A DNA stretch of 64,000 nucleotides from Pedobacter kyonggii (GCF_004310665.1 NZ_SIXF01000006.1:124001-188000), one strand, 5' to 3'. Shown: positions 52,768-62,314, counted from the first letter of the stretch. Numbers and translations: made by a program. Notes: generated from the sequence alone by a model not told the origin.

Positions 52768-53151
52768 GCTCACTCGAGGTATCGTCATCCGACAGCTACC
52801 GGATGCAAGAAGGCTTTTTCAGCCGATAGCCTGTCCCGACCTCGGGAAAGCAATTAAAGCGCTCGCATAACCTTATAGTAAGATTGCTAAAAACGGTCGT
52901 CTTTCCCGCGCAGGCGGGAATCTTAATGAAACCTATACCCCCTAACATGGCATTAGGATTCCCAATCAAGTTGGGAATGACGACAAAGCATAGAAGATAC
53001 TACCACCAAGTCACAAAGAACACAAAGTTTAGTGCCTTGTGATATAGCGCAAAAAAATAAACCATATAAGACACATAAGTTACATATAAGCTCAATGTCT
53101 TATATGTTCTTACATTTCTTATATGGTAAAAAGAAACTTAGTAAAGTTTTA
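52768..53151. repeat. Spacer with several dispersed repeats before the trp genes
   Basis: No gene is supported. It holds TCATCCGACAGCTACCGGATG near 52790 and a family B pair (CAGGCGGGAATCTTAATG at about 52913; GATTCCCAATCAAGTTGG, then GAATGACG to 52983). CCATATAAG...CTTATATGG palindromes lie at 53060-53127. Confidence 0.6.
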
Positions 53152-53203
53152 ACCACTAAGACACAAAGTGAGTGATATCCTGGTGTCTTTGTGCCTTTGT
53201 GGT
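53152..53203 (-). terminator. Long hairpin after trpA, made of a dispersed repeat
   Basis: ACCACTAAGACACAAAG (53152-53168) pairs with CTTTGTGCCTTTGTGGT (53187-53203) with one wobble. It begins 7 bp after the trpA stop on the minus strand and is followed by TAAAACTTT. It may serve as the operon terminator. Confidence 0.5.
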
Positions 53204-53209
53204 AAAACA

Positions 53210-53977
53210 CTAACCCTTAAACTTCTTCATGAAGTTGCTCACGCTTTCTTCTAAATTCCCATCAGCAATGGCTTTAACGAAAGCCGTACCGATAATTGCA
53301 CCATTGGCATACGAACAAGCTTTATCAAAAGTCTGTTTATCGCTGATCCCGAAACCGATCATGGTTGGATTCTTCAGATTCAGGTTTTTAATCCTGCTGA
53401 AATAAGCTTCAGTGGTATTGCCAACCTCAAGATTTTTACCCGTTGTGGCCGACGATGATAACAAATAGATGAATCCATTCGTTAAGCCGTCAATTTTATG
53501 GATACGCTCTTCAGCCGTTTGAGGGGTGATTAAAAACACATTGCTCAGGTTATGTTTTTCGAAGCAATCTTTATAAAATTCTTCATACTCTACCATTGGC
53601 AGATCGGGAACAATACAGCCATCTACCCCTACTTCGGCACAGGCTTCGCAGAATTTTTCAACACCAAACTGCAAAACAGGATTTACATAACCCATTAACA
53701 AAACAGGAATAGTAACCTTCTTACGCAAGTCTTTCAACTGTTCGAAAAGTAAGTTAAGCGTCATCCCCTGATCGAGCGACTGTTTACTACTCGCCTGAAT
53801 TACCGGTCCATCGGCAACGGGATCTGAGTAAGGGAAACCTATCTCCAACATGTCTGCACCTGATTTTTCCAGTGCTTCAGCAATTTGAATGGTATCGCCA
53901 GTGTTTGGGTAACCAGCCGTATAATAAATTGATAATATATTTTTCTTCTCCTGGAAGAGTTGTTTAATTCGGTTCAT
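53210..53977 (-). CDS. trpA: Tryptophan synthase alpha chain
   Basis: The ATG at 53975-53977 (MNRIKQLFQEKKNILSIYYT) gives 255 residues; the longer frame to 54007 reads into repeat DNA. Catalytic Glu in MLEIGFPYSDPVADGPVIQ and the following Asp, LLMGYVNPVLQFG and the phosphate loop GFGISD are conserved. It cleaves indole-3-glycerol phosphate and passes indole to TrpB. A REP-like palindrome separates it from trpB. Confidence 0.95.
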   Translation of the reverse strand: MNRIKQLFQEKKNILSIYYTAGYPNTGDTIQIAEALEKSGADMLEIGFPYSDPVADGPVIQASSKQSLDQGMTLNLLFEQLKDLRKKVTIPVLLMGYVNPVLQFGVEKFCEACAEVGVDGCIVPDLPMVEYEEFYKDCFEKHNLSNVFLITPQTAEERIHKIDGLTNGFIYLLSSSATTGKNLEVGNTTEAYFSRIKNLNLKNPTMIGFGISDKQTFDKACSYANGAIIGTAFVKAIADGNLEESVSNFMKKFKG

Positions 53978-53991
53978 GTTTTTTCTTTTTC

Positions 53992-54078
53992 CGTCATTGC
54001 GAGGCACGAAGCAATCTTAATGCTTTGGGTTAGCCTCCCAGCGAGTGTAGTAGAATTGCTTCGTGCCTCGCAATGACG
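53992..54078. repeat. REP-like palindrome between trpB and trpA (family A)
   Basis: CGTCATTGCGAGGCACGAAG and four further bases (53992-54015) are the exact reverse complement of 54055-54078, a 24-bp perfect arm. The core equals that of 3984-4082. It occupies nearly the whole spacer inside the trp operon. Confidence 0.85.
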
Positions 54079-54084
54079 ATTCTT

Positions 54085-55266
54085 CTACAGATTAAAATAT
54101 TTAATATAAGTATCCAGATCCTTGTCGCCACGGCCTGAAAGGCAAACCACTACGTTTTCGCCACCTTTAAATTCCATTTTTTCTAAGTAAGCCAAGGCGT
54201 GCGCACTTTCGATAGCAGGAATAATCCCTTCCAATTGCGTGCAAAGCAAACCTGCATCTAAACTTTCTTCATCGGTAATGGAAACATATTGGCCACGGCC
54301 GGTTTTAAACAAATGTGCATGTTGTGGGCCAATACCAGGGTAATCCAATCCGGCAGAAACCGAATGCGGTTCAACAACTTGTCCATCTGGTGTTTGCATT
54401 AAAATGCTTCTGCTACCATGGAGCACACCTTCTTTACCCAGGTAAGTGGTTGCCGCAGAAAATCCACTCGATACACCTTTACCAGCGGCTTCAACAGCGA
54501 TGAGTTTAACATTTTCATCGTCCATAAAATGGTAGAACATGCCCATCGCATTACTTCCGCCACCTACACAGGCCAAAACATAATCAGGCTGATCGCTACC
54601 TGTTTGTTCTAACAGTTGTTTTTTAGTTTCCTCCGAGATAATCGATTGGAAAATGGCTACCATATCAGGGTAAGGATGCGGACCAACCACCGAACCGATG
54701 ATGTAATGTGTATCAACCGGATTATTGATCCAATCGCGCATGGCCTCATTGGTCGCATCCTTTAAGGTTTTACTACCTGAACTTGCCGGAACAACCTTCG
54801 CGCCCAACATTTTCATACGGGCCACGTTCGGTGCCTGGCGCTCGATATCAACCTCGCCCATGTAAATTACACACTCCAGGTTACGCAGTGCACATACGGT
54901 TGCGGTAGCTACACCATGCTGACCAGCACCAGTTTCGGCAATAATTCTTTTTTTGCCCAGCTTCTCAGCCAGTAAAATCTGTCCGATGGTATTGTTGATC
55001 TTGTGTGCACCAGTATGGTTTAAATCTTCTCTTTTTAAGAAAATATTGGCACCATATCTTTCTGAATATCTTTTGGCAAGATATAAAGGCGAAGGACGGC
55101 CAACATAATCTTTTAACAACTGATGAAATTCCTTTTGAAAATCGGCATCATCAATAATCTTTAAATAGTTTTGACGCAATTCTTCTACGTTTGGATAAAG
55201 CATTTCGGGGATGTACGCGCCACCAAAATCTCCATAATATCCTTTTTCGTTTACTTTGTATTTCAT
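54085..55266 (-). CDS. trpB: Tryptophan synthase beta chain
   Basis: A 393-residue PLP enzyme. [20 protein letters not shown] carries the PLP lysine, [11 protein letters not shown] the catalytic Glu, and [15 protein letters not shown] the phosphate loop. It condenses indole with serine. It lies downstream of trpF after a 424-bp repeat-rich spacer and upstream of trpA. Confidence 0.97.
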   Translation of the reverse strand: MKYKVNEKGYYGDFGGAYIPEMLYPNVEELRQNYLKIIDDADFQKEFHQLLKDYVGRPSPLYLAKRYSERYGANIFLKREDLNHTGAHKINNTIGQILLAEKLGKKRIIAETGAGQHGVATATVCALRNLECVIYMGEVDIERQAPNVARMKMLGAKVVPASSGSKTLKDATNEAMRDWINNPVDTHYIIGSVVGPHPYPDMVAIFQSIISEETKKQLLEQTGSDQPDYVLACVGGGSNAMGMFYHFMDDENVKLIAVEAAGKGVSSGFSAATTYLGKEGVLHGSRSILMQTPDGQVVEPHSVSAGLDYPGIGPQHAHLFKTGRGQYVSITDEESLDAGLLCTQLEGIIPAIESAHALAYLEKMEFKGGENVVVCLSGRGDKDLDTYIKYFNL

Positions 55267-55315
55267 AATATTTTTTTCAACTAATCCGTCACATTGATAG
55301 ATTCTAAAGATAAGT

Positions 55316-55345
55316 CGTCATTCCCGCGACGGGCTGGGAATGACG
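55316..55345. repeat. Palindromic repeat upstream of trpB
   Basis: CGTCATTCCC (55316-55325) and GGGAATGACG (55336-55345) form a perfect 10-bp stem; the CGTCATTCCCG / GGGAATGACG core belongs to the family B repeats. The spacer 55267-55690 between trpF and trpB has no gene. Confidence 0.7.
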
Positions 55346-55541
55346 AATCAACTTATATTTTAATCAACCTACCATTGACGTTATTCGTAATCATATAATA
55401 ATAAACTTTATTTGCAATATACATTTCTACCCAGCTAGGCCCTAGTACTATATCTCCGTTCCACTTAAATCCGGCCTAACAAATTTTTCGGGCTCTACTG
55501 CCCCAACCGCCCCCCTAGCTTCGAAAGAAAAATTTTCAGCC

Positions 55542-55676
55542 GGTGTTTTTTGTTTCTTTTTGACACCAAAAAGAAAGAGCCAATCGGCGGCGGCGAGCCG
55601 AGGCAAGAATGAGCCCTAGGATTAAAAATAATCAATTATATACGTCAATCATATTGATTTTTATACAATAAATTAT
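55542..55676. repeat. Dispersed repeats in the trpF-trpB spacer
   Basis: 55542-55610 (TTTGTTTCTTTTTGACACC, AAAAAGAAAGAGCC, GCCGAGGCAAG) parallels 45241-45330, and 55651-55676 is the second exact copy of the 26-bp repeat at 4124-4149. Confidence 0.65.
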
Positions 55677-55690
55677 TCCTCAGGATGACA

Positions 55691-56323
55691 TTATTTCGTG
55701 TTCATTTCTTTAATAAATTCTTTAATCTTCTCCGCATCTTTTAAGCCCGGCTCCATTTCAAATCTGCTATTGATATCCAGGGCATATAAACGCTCATCAT
55801 TTATTTCTTTTATGGCCGGTGCATGTTCTAAATCAATGCCGCCACTTAAAAAGTAGGGTTTGGTGTAAGTATATCGGTCTAAAACAGACCAATCGAATGT
55901 TTTTCCCGATCCACCATGTGTTTTGGTTTTGGTATCGAACAGGAAATAATCCACCACATTTAAATAAGCTTCGAGAGGTGAAAAATCAAAATCTGCATCT
56001 ATTCCGAAAGCTTTAATCACTTCTAAAACAGGAAAGCTTGATTTTAATGCTGTACAGTATTCAGTCGATTCGCTACCATGTAACTGAACAGCCTTTAGCT
56101 TCAATGTGTTTACTTTATCTTTTACTTTTTCAAGGTCTTCATTTACAAACACCCCTACGGTTTTAATCTCTGAGGGAATGTATTTGATCAATTCTGCAGA
56201 AACCTCACTGATCAGTCTGGGCGATTTTTCATAAAAGATAAACCCCAGATAATCTGGCTGAAGCTCGGCTACCGCAGCAATATTCGCTGCCAAACGCATG
56301 CCGCAAACTTTTAACTTTAACAT
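55691..56323 (-). CDS. trpF: Phosphoribosylanthranilate isomerase
   Basis: A 210-residue beta/alpha barrel. KVCGMRLAANIAAVAELQPD with the catalytic Cys, GVFVNEDLEKV, VQLHGSES and FLFDTKTKTHGGSGKTFDW with the catalytic Asp are conserved. Its start overlaps the trpD end by 7 bp, so translation is coupled. Indole-glycerol-phosphate synthase (trpC), the next enzyme, is not in the window. Confidence 0.95.
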   Translation of the reverse strand: MLKLKVCGMRLAANIAAVAELQPDYLGFIFYEKSPRLISEVSAELIKYIPSEIKTVGVFVNEDLEKVKDKVNTLKLKAVQLHGSESTEYCTALKSSFPVLEVIKAFGIDADFDFSPLEAYLNVVDYFLFDTKTKTHGGSGKTFDWSVLDRYTYTKPYFLSGGIDLEHAPAIKEINDERLYALDINSRFEMEPGLKDAEKIKEFIKEMNTK

Positions 56324-57306
56324 GCCAATAAATTTTTGAAACTGTTTAACGCTTTTTTGCTGGTTAAAGATTCTTCCGCTTCATAAAAGCAATCGGCAAA
56401 AGATTGTTCAGGTTTTATGGTTTTAATGGCCAATGCCGAGTTGCACAATACCACATTGTTCTGTACATCAGTGGCTTCGCCATTTAATACGTCAATAAAT
56501 ATTTTTGCTGATGATTCTACGGTATCACCACCTTTAATTGCATAGGTATCAACTTTATCAAAACCCATATCCTGAAGGGTTAAAATCTGTTCGCCTTTAT
56601 TCGAAAAGGTTTTCACATCGCAGGTTAAAGAAACTTCATCATAACCTTCTAATGCATGTACAATGGTATAACTTTTATCGGTGTCCTGGTATAAATAAGC
56701 ATATAAACGGGCCAGTTCCAAACTGAACACCCCTACCATTTGGTATTTCGGCTGTCCGGGGTTAACCATTGGACCAAGCATGTTGAAAAATGTTTTTACA
56801 CCCAGTTCTTTACGGATCGGTGCTACAATCTTCATCGCAGGATTAAACAAGGGTGCGTGTAAAAAACAGATCCCTGCGGTATCTAAATTACGCCTTAAAG
56901 TATCCTCGTCGTTGGTGAAGCTATAGCCTAAATATTCCATTACATTAGAAGAACCGCAGCCCGAAGAAACGCCGTAGTTACCATGCTTAGCCACATGATG
57001 ACCAGCACCTGCCACCACAAATGAGGATAAAGTAGAAATATTGAATGTATCTTTACCATCACCTCCGGTACCGCAAAGATCAATCAGTTCGTAACCCGAT
57101 AAGTTTACTTTAACGCACATATCAAGCATCGCATCGCGAAAGCCCTGTAACTCCTGCACGGTAATATTACGCATGGCATAAGCTGTAATAAAAGCGGCAA
57201 TCTGCGAAGAATTAAATGCGCCTTCCGAAATGGAAATTAAAATGTTCTTTGCCTCTTCCCTGCTAAAACTCTTGTTCTCGAATAAATGGTTTAATATTTT
57301 TTTCAT
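56317..57306 (-). CDS. trpD: Anthranilate phosphoribosyltransferase
   Basis: A 329-residue enzyme. DLCGTGGDGKDTFNIST (PRPP loop), AKHGNYGVSSGCGSSNVMEY and FFNMLGPMVNPGQPKYQMVG are the family signatures. It transfers phosphoribose to anthranilate. It is the first structural gene behind the trp attenuator and the leader peptide. trpE and trpG are not upstream in this window. Confidence 0.96.
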   Translation of the reverse strand: MKKILNHLFENKSFSREEAKNILISISEGAFNSSQIAAFITAYAMRNITVQELQGFRDAMLDMCVKVNLSGYELIDLCGTGGDGKDTFNISTLSSFVVAGAGHHVAKHGNYGVSSGCGSSNVMEYLGYSFTNDEDTLRRNLDTAGICFLHAPLFNPAMKIVAPIRKELGVKTFFNMLGPMVNPGQPKYQMVGVFSLELARLYAYLYQDTDKSYTIVHALEGYDEVSLTCDVKTFSNKGEQILTLQDMGFDKVDTYAIKGGDTVESSAKIFIDVLNGEATDVQNNVVLCNSALAIKTIKPEQSFADCFYEAEESLTSKKALNSFKNLLAC

Positions 57307-57321
57307 GTTTGTATAACGCTT

Positions 57322-57386
57322 ATCGTCATTCTGAACTTGATTCAGAATCTTTTACCTAGATGCTGAACTAAATTCAGCATGACGAT
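57322..57386. repeat. Palindromic repeat between the attenuator and trpD
   Basis: ATCGTCAT (57322-57329) and ATGACGAT (57379-57386) enclose two smaller palindromes, TTCTGAACTTGATTCAGAA and GCTGAACTAAATTCAGC. It lies between the terminator and the trpD start. Confidence 0.7.
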
Positions 57387-57403
57387 CCTTCAAAAAATTG
57401 CAT

Positions 57404-57432
57404 AAAAAAAGGATTGCTTTTTGGGCAATCCT
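57404..57432 (-). terminator. trp operon attenuator (intrinsic terminator)
   Basis: On the minus strand AGGATTGC (57432-57425) pairs with GCAATCCT (57417-57410) and runs into seven T (57410-57404). It lies about 100 bp before trpD with no protein gene but the leader peptide before it. An alternative pairing of GGCAA (57480-57476) with TTGCC (57428-57424), plus TCT/AGA, would disrupt the 5' arm. Confidence 0.88.
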
Positions 57433-57479
57433 CTTCGTTGTGTTTAAAATATTTTAAAATATATAACAATAGAATTTGC

Positions 57480-57533
57480 CTAACGAATTTCGTTATGCCA
57501 CCACCAATTGTTATTTAAGTTTTTAATTATCAT
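57480..57533 (-). CDS. trpL: trp leader peptide with three consecutive Trp codons
   Basis: The 17-codon ORF encodes MIIKNLNNNWWWHNEIR. The TGG codons are at 57506-57498 on the minus strand and the stop is TAG at 57482-57480. The last base of the stop starts the GGCAA element of the antiterminator, so a ribosome terminating there would mask it and let the downstream terminator form; one stalled at the Trp codons would leave it free. A local AACGAA/UUCGUU hairpin (57494-57489 / 57487-57482) may act as the pause structure. Confidence 0.88.
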   Translation of the reverse strand: MIIKNLNNNWWWHNEIR

Positions 57534-57545
57534 GTTTGTATAAAG

Positions 57546-57577
57546 CAAATATTGACATAGTTTTTTAATATTCCAAA
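57546..57577 (-). promoter_or_regulatory. trp promoter candidate
   Basis: On the minus strand TTTTG (57578-57574) lies 20 bp before AATATTTG (57553-57546), one mismatch from TAnnTTTG. The transcript would start only a few bases before the leader ATG (57533). The region is shared with the divergent channel gene. Confidence 0.4.
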
Positions 57578-57593
57578 ATCTTTCTAAAAATAT

Positions 57594-58535
57594 ATGGCTT
57601 TCTTTAAAAGAAAAGTACAGTTTAATGATGATTTCGGTTTCGGATCCAATCCCGTAACCAAAAACCAGCGCATGCTCAACCCCGATGGTTCGGCAAATAT
57701 CGAACGTACGGGTCTGCCCTGGTTTAAGTTCGATGATACGTATACCCGCCTGGTTACCATGAGCTGGCCACGGTTTTTCTTCGTCATCCTCCTAGCCTAC
57801 CTCGTTGTAAATACAATTTTCGCTGTTTTATACAATGTTGTGGGTATTGAAAATTTAAATGGTGCCAAAGGTGTAACGCTTCGTGATCAGTTTTTTGATG
57901 CCTTTTTCTTTTCTGCCCAAACCATTTCTACAGTTGGTTACGGCCATATTTCGCCACAGGGTTTTGTTACGAGCGTGCTTGCCGCTTTCGAGAGTATGTT
58001 GGGTTTATTGGCTTTTGCATTGGCTACAGGCTTATTGTATGGCCGTTTTAGCAGGCCCACCTCTAAAGTGAGCTTCAGCAAGAAAATGGTGATTGCCCCT
58101 TACGAGAAAGGCCATGGTTTAATGTGCCGTTTGGTTAACCTCCGCCGCAATCAATTGATAGAGGTTGAGGTGCAGATGGTAATGTCGTACAACGAAACCA
58201 TTGATGGTAAACATGTTCGTAGGTTTTATCCTTTGCCATTAGAGCGCAGTAAAATTGGGATCTTATCTTTAAACTGGACTTTGGTACACCCCATTACAGA
58301 AGAAAGTCCGTTTTTCGAAAAATCATTAACCGAGCTGCAACATGCCGAAGTAGAAGTTTTTGTAATCTTAAAAGCTTTTGATGATACTTTCTCGCAGACT
58401 ATCCACACCAGAACCAGCTATCAGGATGAAGAAATAGAAATGGATGCCAGGTTTGAGAAAATGTATTACCATAACGAAGAAGGCAAAATGGTAATGGATT
58501 ATAGTAAATTGGATAAGGTTACACCCACGGCATAA
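57594..58535 (+). CDS. Kir-type inward-rectifier potassium channel (KirBac-like)
   Basis: A 313-residue membrane channel. TM1 is at about 58-82 (WPRFFFVILLAYLVVNTIFA), the pore helix and selectivity filter TVGYG at 113-117, TM2 at about 126-150 (VLAAFESMLGLLAFALATG) and a beta-rich IRK cytoplasmic domain after it (KMVIAPYEKGHGLMCRLVNL). Such channels allow potassium flow down its gradient; the regulatory ligand is unknown. It is divergent from trpL, whose promoter lies in the 60 bp between. Confidence 0.93.
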   Translation: MAFFKRKVQFNDDFGFGSNPVTKNQRMLNPDGSANIERTGLPWFKFDDTYTRLVTMSWPRFFFVILLAYLVVNTIFAVLYNVVGIENLNGAKGVTLRDQFFDAFFFSAQTISTVGYGHISPQGFVTSVLAAFESMLGLLAFALATGLLYGRFSRPTSKVSFSKKMVIAPYEKGHGLMCRLVNLRRNQLIEVEVQMVMSYNETIDGKHVRRFYPLPLERSKIGILSLNWTLVHPITEESPFFEKSLTELQHAEVEVFVILKAFDDTFSQTIHTRTSYQDEEIEMDARFEKMYYHNEEGKMVMDYSKLDKVTPTA

Positions 58536-59025
58536 GGCCTGATTTCACCTTTCTATTTTTTGGAAAGCAATGATAGTGCTAATCGGTTGCGATAGTCCCG
58601 TTATTCGCTTCAATCTTTTTGTGGTTCTGTCATCTTGAGGGCACCAAGGATCTGTTTCATAGGCTGCAGATAGCAGGATATTTAAGTTTGCTGCTAACAA
58701 AAAGGATTTTTGCTGCTATCGGGTTTAGGACAGTCTGGTCTGTGCTAAATAAGACCACCCCGCCTTTTAGCCCCCCCTCCAGAGGAGGGGAATTACCCCT
58801 CATTGTCTCTATGCGATTTGCATTCCCCTCTTTCAGAAGGGTGTCCGCATGACGGGGTGTTTAAGCAACCTGTAAAATCTACAATATCCTTATATAAATC
58901 CAGGTAAACTCAGAGTTAAAGGTCTTCGACTCCGCTCAGACTGACAATTAATTAGCTTAAACCGCTAACTTAATCTTGCACCCTAAACCCTAACCACTAC
59001 CCTCCTAAACGCTAAACATCAAACC
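58536..59025. repeat. Repeat-rich spacer after the channel gene
   Basis: It contains CCTCCAGAGGAGGGG near 58767, CTTCGACTCCGCTCAGACTG near 58922 (related to 3890-3960), and a low-complexity run of CTAAACCCTAACC type at 58980-59030. A 77-codon plus ORF at 58619 is repeat-derived. No gene is supported. Confidence 0.6.
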
Positions 59026-59844
59026 CTACCCCTTAATCAAAGGATTCTTTTCTTTAGCAAACAGATCAAAAACCTTTTTGTCTACAAAGGCTGGGAAGAG
59101 TTTATTCATCCAAACGGCTAATTTTCCTTGTCCGGTCATGATTAAGGTACGTTTACGTTTTTCGATACCGTCGGCAATAATGTTTGCAACTTCTTCAGAT
59201 GTCATCATTTTGCCTTCATCCATACTGGTTTCGCCATGTGCAGCACCATCTTTCGATAAAGCGGTGACCCTGATGTTGGAAGCGGTAAAACCAGGACAGG
59301 CCAATAAAACGTTTACACCTGTTTTTAATAATTCGGTGCGTAAAGATTCCATAAAACCGTTCATCGCAAATTTAGAAGCCGAATAACCCGTTCTACCTGG
59401 CAAACCGCGGAAACCAGCAATCGATGAAACGCCAACAACGGTTCCTTTGGTTTTTAAAATCTCTGGCAAAGCATATTTGGTACAATAAACGGTTCCCCAA
59501 AAGTTCACATCCATCAGATTTCTAAGCACCGATAAATCAAGATCGTTAAACAGAGCGCGCATGGATAATCCGGCATTATTTACCAGAATATCAATCTTTT
59601 GAAAAGACACCAACGCTTGTTTGATAATCAGTTCGCAATCTGCCTCTTTACTTACATCGGCCTGAACTGCTACGGCCCTGATGTTATATTTTTTCTCCAG
59701 ATCTGCAGTAATTTCACAAAGGGTTACATATTGACGGGCAGCCAAAACCAAATTGGCACCACGCTGAGCAAATTCTTCGGCACAAGCTTTTCCGATTCCG
59801 CTCGATGCACCAGTAATGATGATGACTTTATTTTTTAGGTTCAT
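59026..59844 (-). CDS. Short-chain dehydrogenase/reductase
   Basis: A 272-residue classical SDR. IITGASSGIGKACAEEFAQ (TGxxxGxG), AVQADVSKEADC, ILVNNAGLSM, the catalytic Ser in VGVSSIAGFRG and Tyr/Lys in GYSASKFAMNGF are present. The C-terminal hydrophobic stretch (AVWMNKLFPAFVDKKVFDLF) may attach to membranes. The substrate is unknown. It is on the same strand as recR downstream in sequence order but is not clearly co-transcribed. Confidence 0.92.
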   Translation of the reverse strand: MNLKNKVIIITGASSGIGKACAEEFAQRGANLVLAARQYVTLCEITADLEKKYNIRAVAVQADVSKEADCELIIKQALVSFQKIDILVNNAGLSMRALFNDLDLSVLRNLMDVNFWGTVYCTKYALPEILKTKGTVVGVSSIAGFRGLPGRTGYSASKFAMNGFMESLRTELLKTGVNVLLACPGFTASNIRVTALSKDGAAHGETSMDEGKMMTSEEVANIIADGIEKRKRTLIMTGQGKLAVWMNKLFPAFVDKKVFDLFAKEKNPLIKG

Positions 59845-59934
59845 TTATATTGACAAGTATTGAGTAGCAAGTATCAAGACTGAATACTGCTTTTATTTTT
59901 TATATTGTGTAATCCGATCAAAAATGCTTTATCA

Positions 59935-60552
59935 TCATTTCATCATTGCAGTTTCATAAGGTACACGGGTTACAATCGATCTGCCGAGTGTAATTTCATC
60001 AGTATATTCCAATTCGCCGCCAAAAGCAATTCCCCTTGCAATGGTCGTTACCGGAACATTAAACTCCTTTAATCTTTTATACAGGTAAAACAATGTAGTA
60101 TCGCCCTCCATATTCGGACTCAACGCTAAAATCACCTCTTTAATCCCTCCTGCTGCCATTCTAACTATTAACCCATCAATAAACAGATCGGAAGGGCCAA
60201 CGCCATCCATTGGAGAAATTAAGCCTCCCAAAACATGGTAAACCCCAAAATATTGACCGGTATTTTCGATCGCCATTACATCGCGGGTATCTTCAACCAC
60301 ACAAATGGTTTCTTTATCGCGTTTTGGCGAAGTACATATCTCACATACCACATAATCGGAAATGTTATGGCAGGTGCTGCAATGTTTAATATGCTGCTTA
60401 AGTTTTATAAAAGTATTGCCAAACTGGTTTACCTCCTCTTGCTCTTTGTTTAAAAGATGTAATACCAAACGTAAAGCTGTTTTTTGCCCTACACCAGGAA
60501 GTTTCGAGAATTCGTTTACCGCATCTTCGAGCAGTTTGGATGAAAAATTCAT
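59935..60552 (-). CDS. recR: Recombination mediator RecR
   Basis: A 205-residue protein. The helix-hairpin-helix ([20 protein letters not shown] type, residues 11-30), the four zinc cysteines in [17 protein letters not shown], the Toprim core [14 protein letters not shown] and [20 protein letters not shown] are as in the family. It loads RecA at gaps with RecO in DNA repair. It lies 90 bp upstream of the SDR gene on the same strand. The 236-bp spacer on its other side holds only degenerate GACTTCCGACT repeats around 60690-60735. Confidence 0.96.
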   Translation of the reverse strand: MNFSSKLLEDAVNEFSKLPGVGQKTALRLVLHLLNKEQEEVNQFGNTFIKLKQHIKHCSTCHNISDYVVCEICTSPKRDKETICVVEDTRDVMAIENTGQYFGVYHVLGGLISPMDGVGPSDLFIDGLIVRMAAGGIKEVILALSPNMEGDTTLFYLYKRLKEFNVPVTTIARGIAFGGELEYTDEITLGRSIVTRVPYETAMMK

Positions 60553-60788
60553 ATTGCAAAAATAGGTAAAATGGTTTGTTAGTTCAATAGGCAGTAGTTC
60601 ATTGGTTCACTAGTCATTGGTTCATTTGTACAAGGTGCACATCTTTGCAATCGGTTATTAGAATGCTTCATACTTTATGACCTACTTGACTTCCGACTTC
60701 GGACTACGGACTCTCTACCCGACTTCCGACTCAAGAATATTGCTTGATTTGATACTTTTCTTTACATTTATCAGCTTAACACAAAACT

Positions 60789-62297
60789 ATGTCTCCAACC
60801 ATTCTCTTATGTTTTCTGATCGGTTATTTTTTACTACTGATTATTATTTCATTCGTAACCTCAAAAAAATCATCTGATAATTCTACTTTCTTTATCGCCA
60901 ACCGGAATTCTAAATGGTATTTAGTAGCATTTGGAATGATAGGGACCGCACTTTCTGGTGTTACTTTTATATCGGTACCCGGAGAAGTTGGCGCACCCAG
61001 TGGAAACCAGTTTCAATATTTCCAGTTCGTTCTGGGCAATGCAGTTGGTTTTATCATCATCGCCACAGTTCTGCTTCCACTTTATTACCGGATGAATTTA
61101 ACATCCATTTATAGCTACATCGAAAAGAGGTTGGGGCATTATAGTTACAAAACGGCAGCATCGATATTTTTATTGAGCCGCACTTTGGGATCAGCAACAA
61201 GGTTATACCTCGTAGTGATTGTTTTGCAGCGTTTTATATTCGATAATTATGGCGTTCCGTTCTGGTTAACGGTTTTAATTTCGTTGGCACTGATCTGGTC
61301 GTACACCTTTAAAGGTGGCTTAAAAACCATTATCATTACCGATACACTGCAAACTTTTTTCCTGGTGCTTTCGGTTTTTCTTACTATTTATTTTATTTGC
61401 AACAGTCTTGATTTCAATATTCCACAGGCATTCGAGACCATAAAAACCAGCAGTTATTCGAAAATATTCTTTCTGAACGATTTCCTAACCAATAAATTCT
61501 ATTTCAGCAAACAGTTTATCGGCGGTATTTTCGTTACCATCGCCATGACGGGTTTAGATCAGGATCTGATGCAGAAGAACCTAAGCATGGGCACCATCAA
61601 AGAGGCACAAAAAAACATGTTTACTTTTACAGGGGTATTCGTAATCCTGAATGTTTTCTTTTTGAGTGTAGGCGCATTGTTATACATTTTTGCAGCAAAA
61701 AACGGCATCGATATCCCATTAGATCACATCACCGGAAAACCAAGAACAGATTTATTGTTCCCTGAAATTGCTTTAAATAACCTGGGTGCTGTACCTGCCA
61801 TTATATTCATGTTGGGCCTAACCGCAGCAACCTTTGCCACAACCGATTCGGCACTTACCGCCTTAACCACATCGTTCTGTGTCGACTTTTTAGGCATGGC
61901 TAAGGCAGAAAATGTAAATGCAAAAGACGCAGTAAAAAAGCGCCATACCGTACACGTGGCCTTTTCTATTTTAATGTTTTTGGTGATTATCGTCATCAAT
62001 GCATTTAACAGTTCATCGGTAGTCAGTTTGATTTTCACCATTGCCTCTTACACCTACGGACCGCTTTTAGGATTATATAGTTTTGGATTATTTGTAAAAA
62101 AACGTGGTCTTCACGATAAATTAGTACCAATAGTTTGCTTATTATCACCTTTTTTATGTTACTTGCTTTCCACGTATTCTACCACTTTATTGGGCGGTTA
62201 CGTTTTTAGTGTTGAACTGATTTTGATTAACGGTTTAATCACATTTATAGGCTTGTTGTTCATCAGTAAAAAAACCGATGCGCAAACCAGATTTTAA
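60789..62297 (+). CDS. Sodium:solute symporter family protein (SSS)
   Basis: A 502-residue transporter with 13-14 helices. FIANRNSKWYLVAFGMIGTA, LSGVTFISVPGEVG, RTLGSATRLYLVVIVLQRF and TMTGLDQDLMQKNLSMGTI-type segment (residues about 257-277) match the family. The substrate cannot be inferred; sugars, amino acids and nucleosides are all used by relatives. It lies 17 bp before the LOG-family gene, and the two probably form an operon. Confidence 0.92.
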   Translation: MSPTILLCFLIGYFLLLIIISFVTSKKSSDNSTFFIANRNSKWYLVAFGMIGTALSGVTFISVPGEVGAPSGNQFQYFQFVLGNAVGFIIIATVLLPLYYRMNLTSIYSYIEKRLGHYSYKTAASIFLLSRTLGSATRLYLVVIVLQRFIFDNYGVPFWLTVLISLALIWSYTFKGGLKTIIITDTLQTFFLVLSVFLTIYFICNSLDFNIPQAFETIKTSSYSKIFFLNDFLTNKFYFSKQFIGGIFVTIAMTGLDQDLMQKNLSMGTIKEAQKNMFTFTGVFVILNVFFLSVGALLYIFAAKNGIDIPLDHITGKPRTDLLFPEIALNNLGAVPAIIFMLGLTAATFATTDSALTALTTSFCVDFLGMAKAENVNAKDAVKKRHTVHVAFSILMFLVIIVINAFNSSSVVSLIFTIASYTYGPLLGLYSFGLFVKKRGLHDKLVPIVCLLSPFLCYLLSTYSTTLLGGYVFSVELILINGLITFIGLLFISKKTDAQTRF

Positions 62298-62314
62298 TAT
62301 TAGAATAACAGTAT

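Noticed and set aside
58619-58852. 77-codon plus-strand ORF after the channel gene
   Set aside because: It is translated from palindromic and low-complexity repeat sequence.
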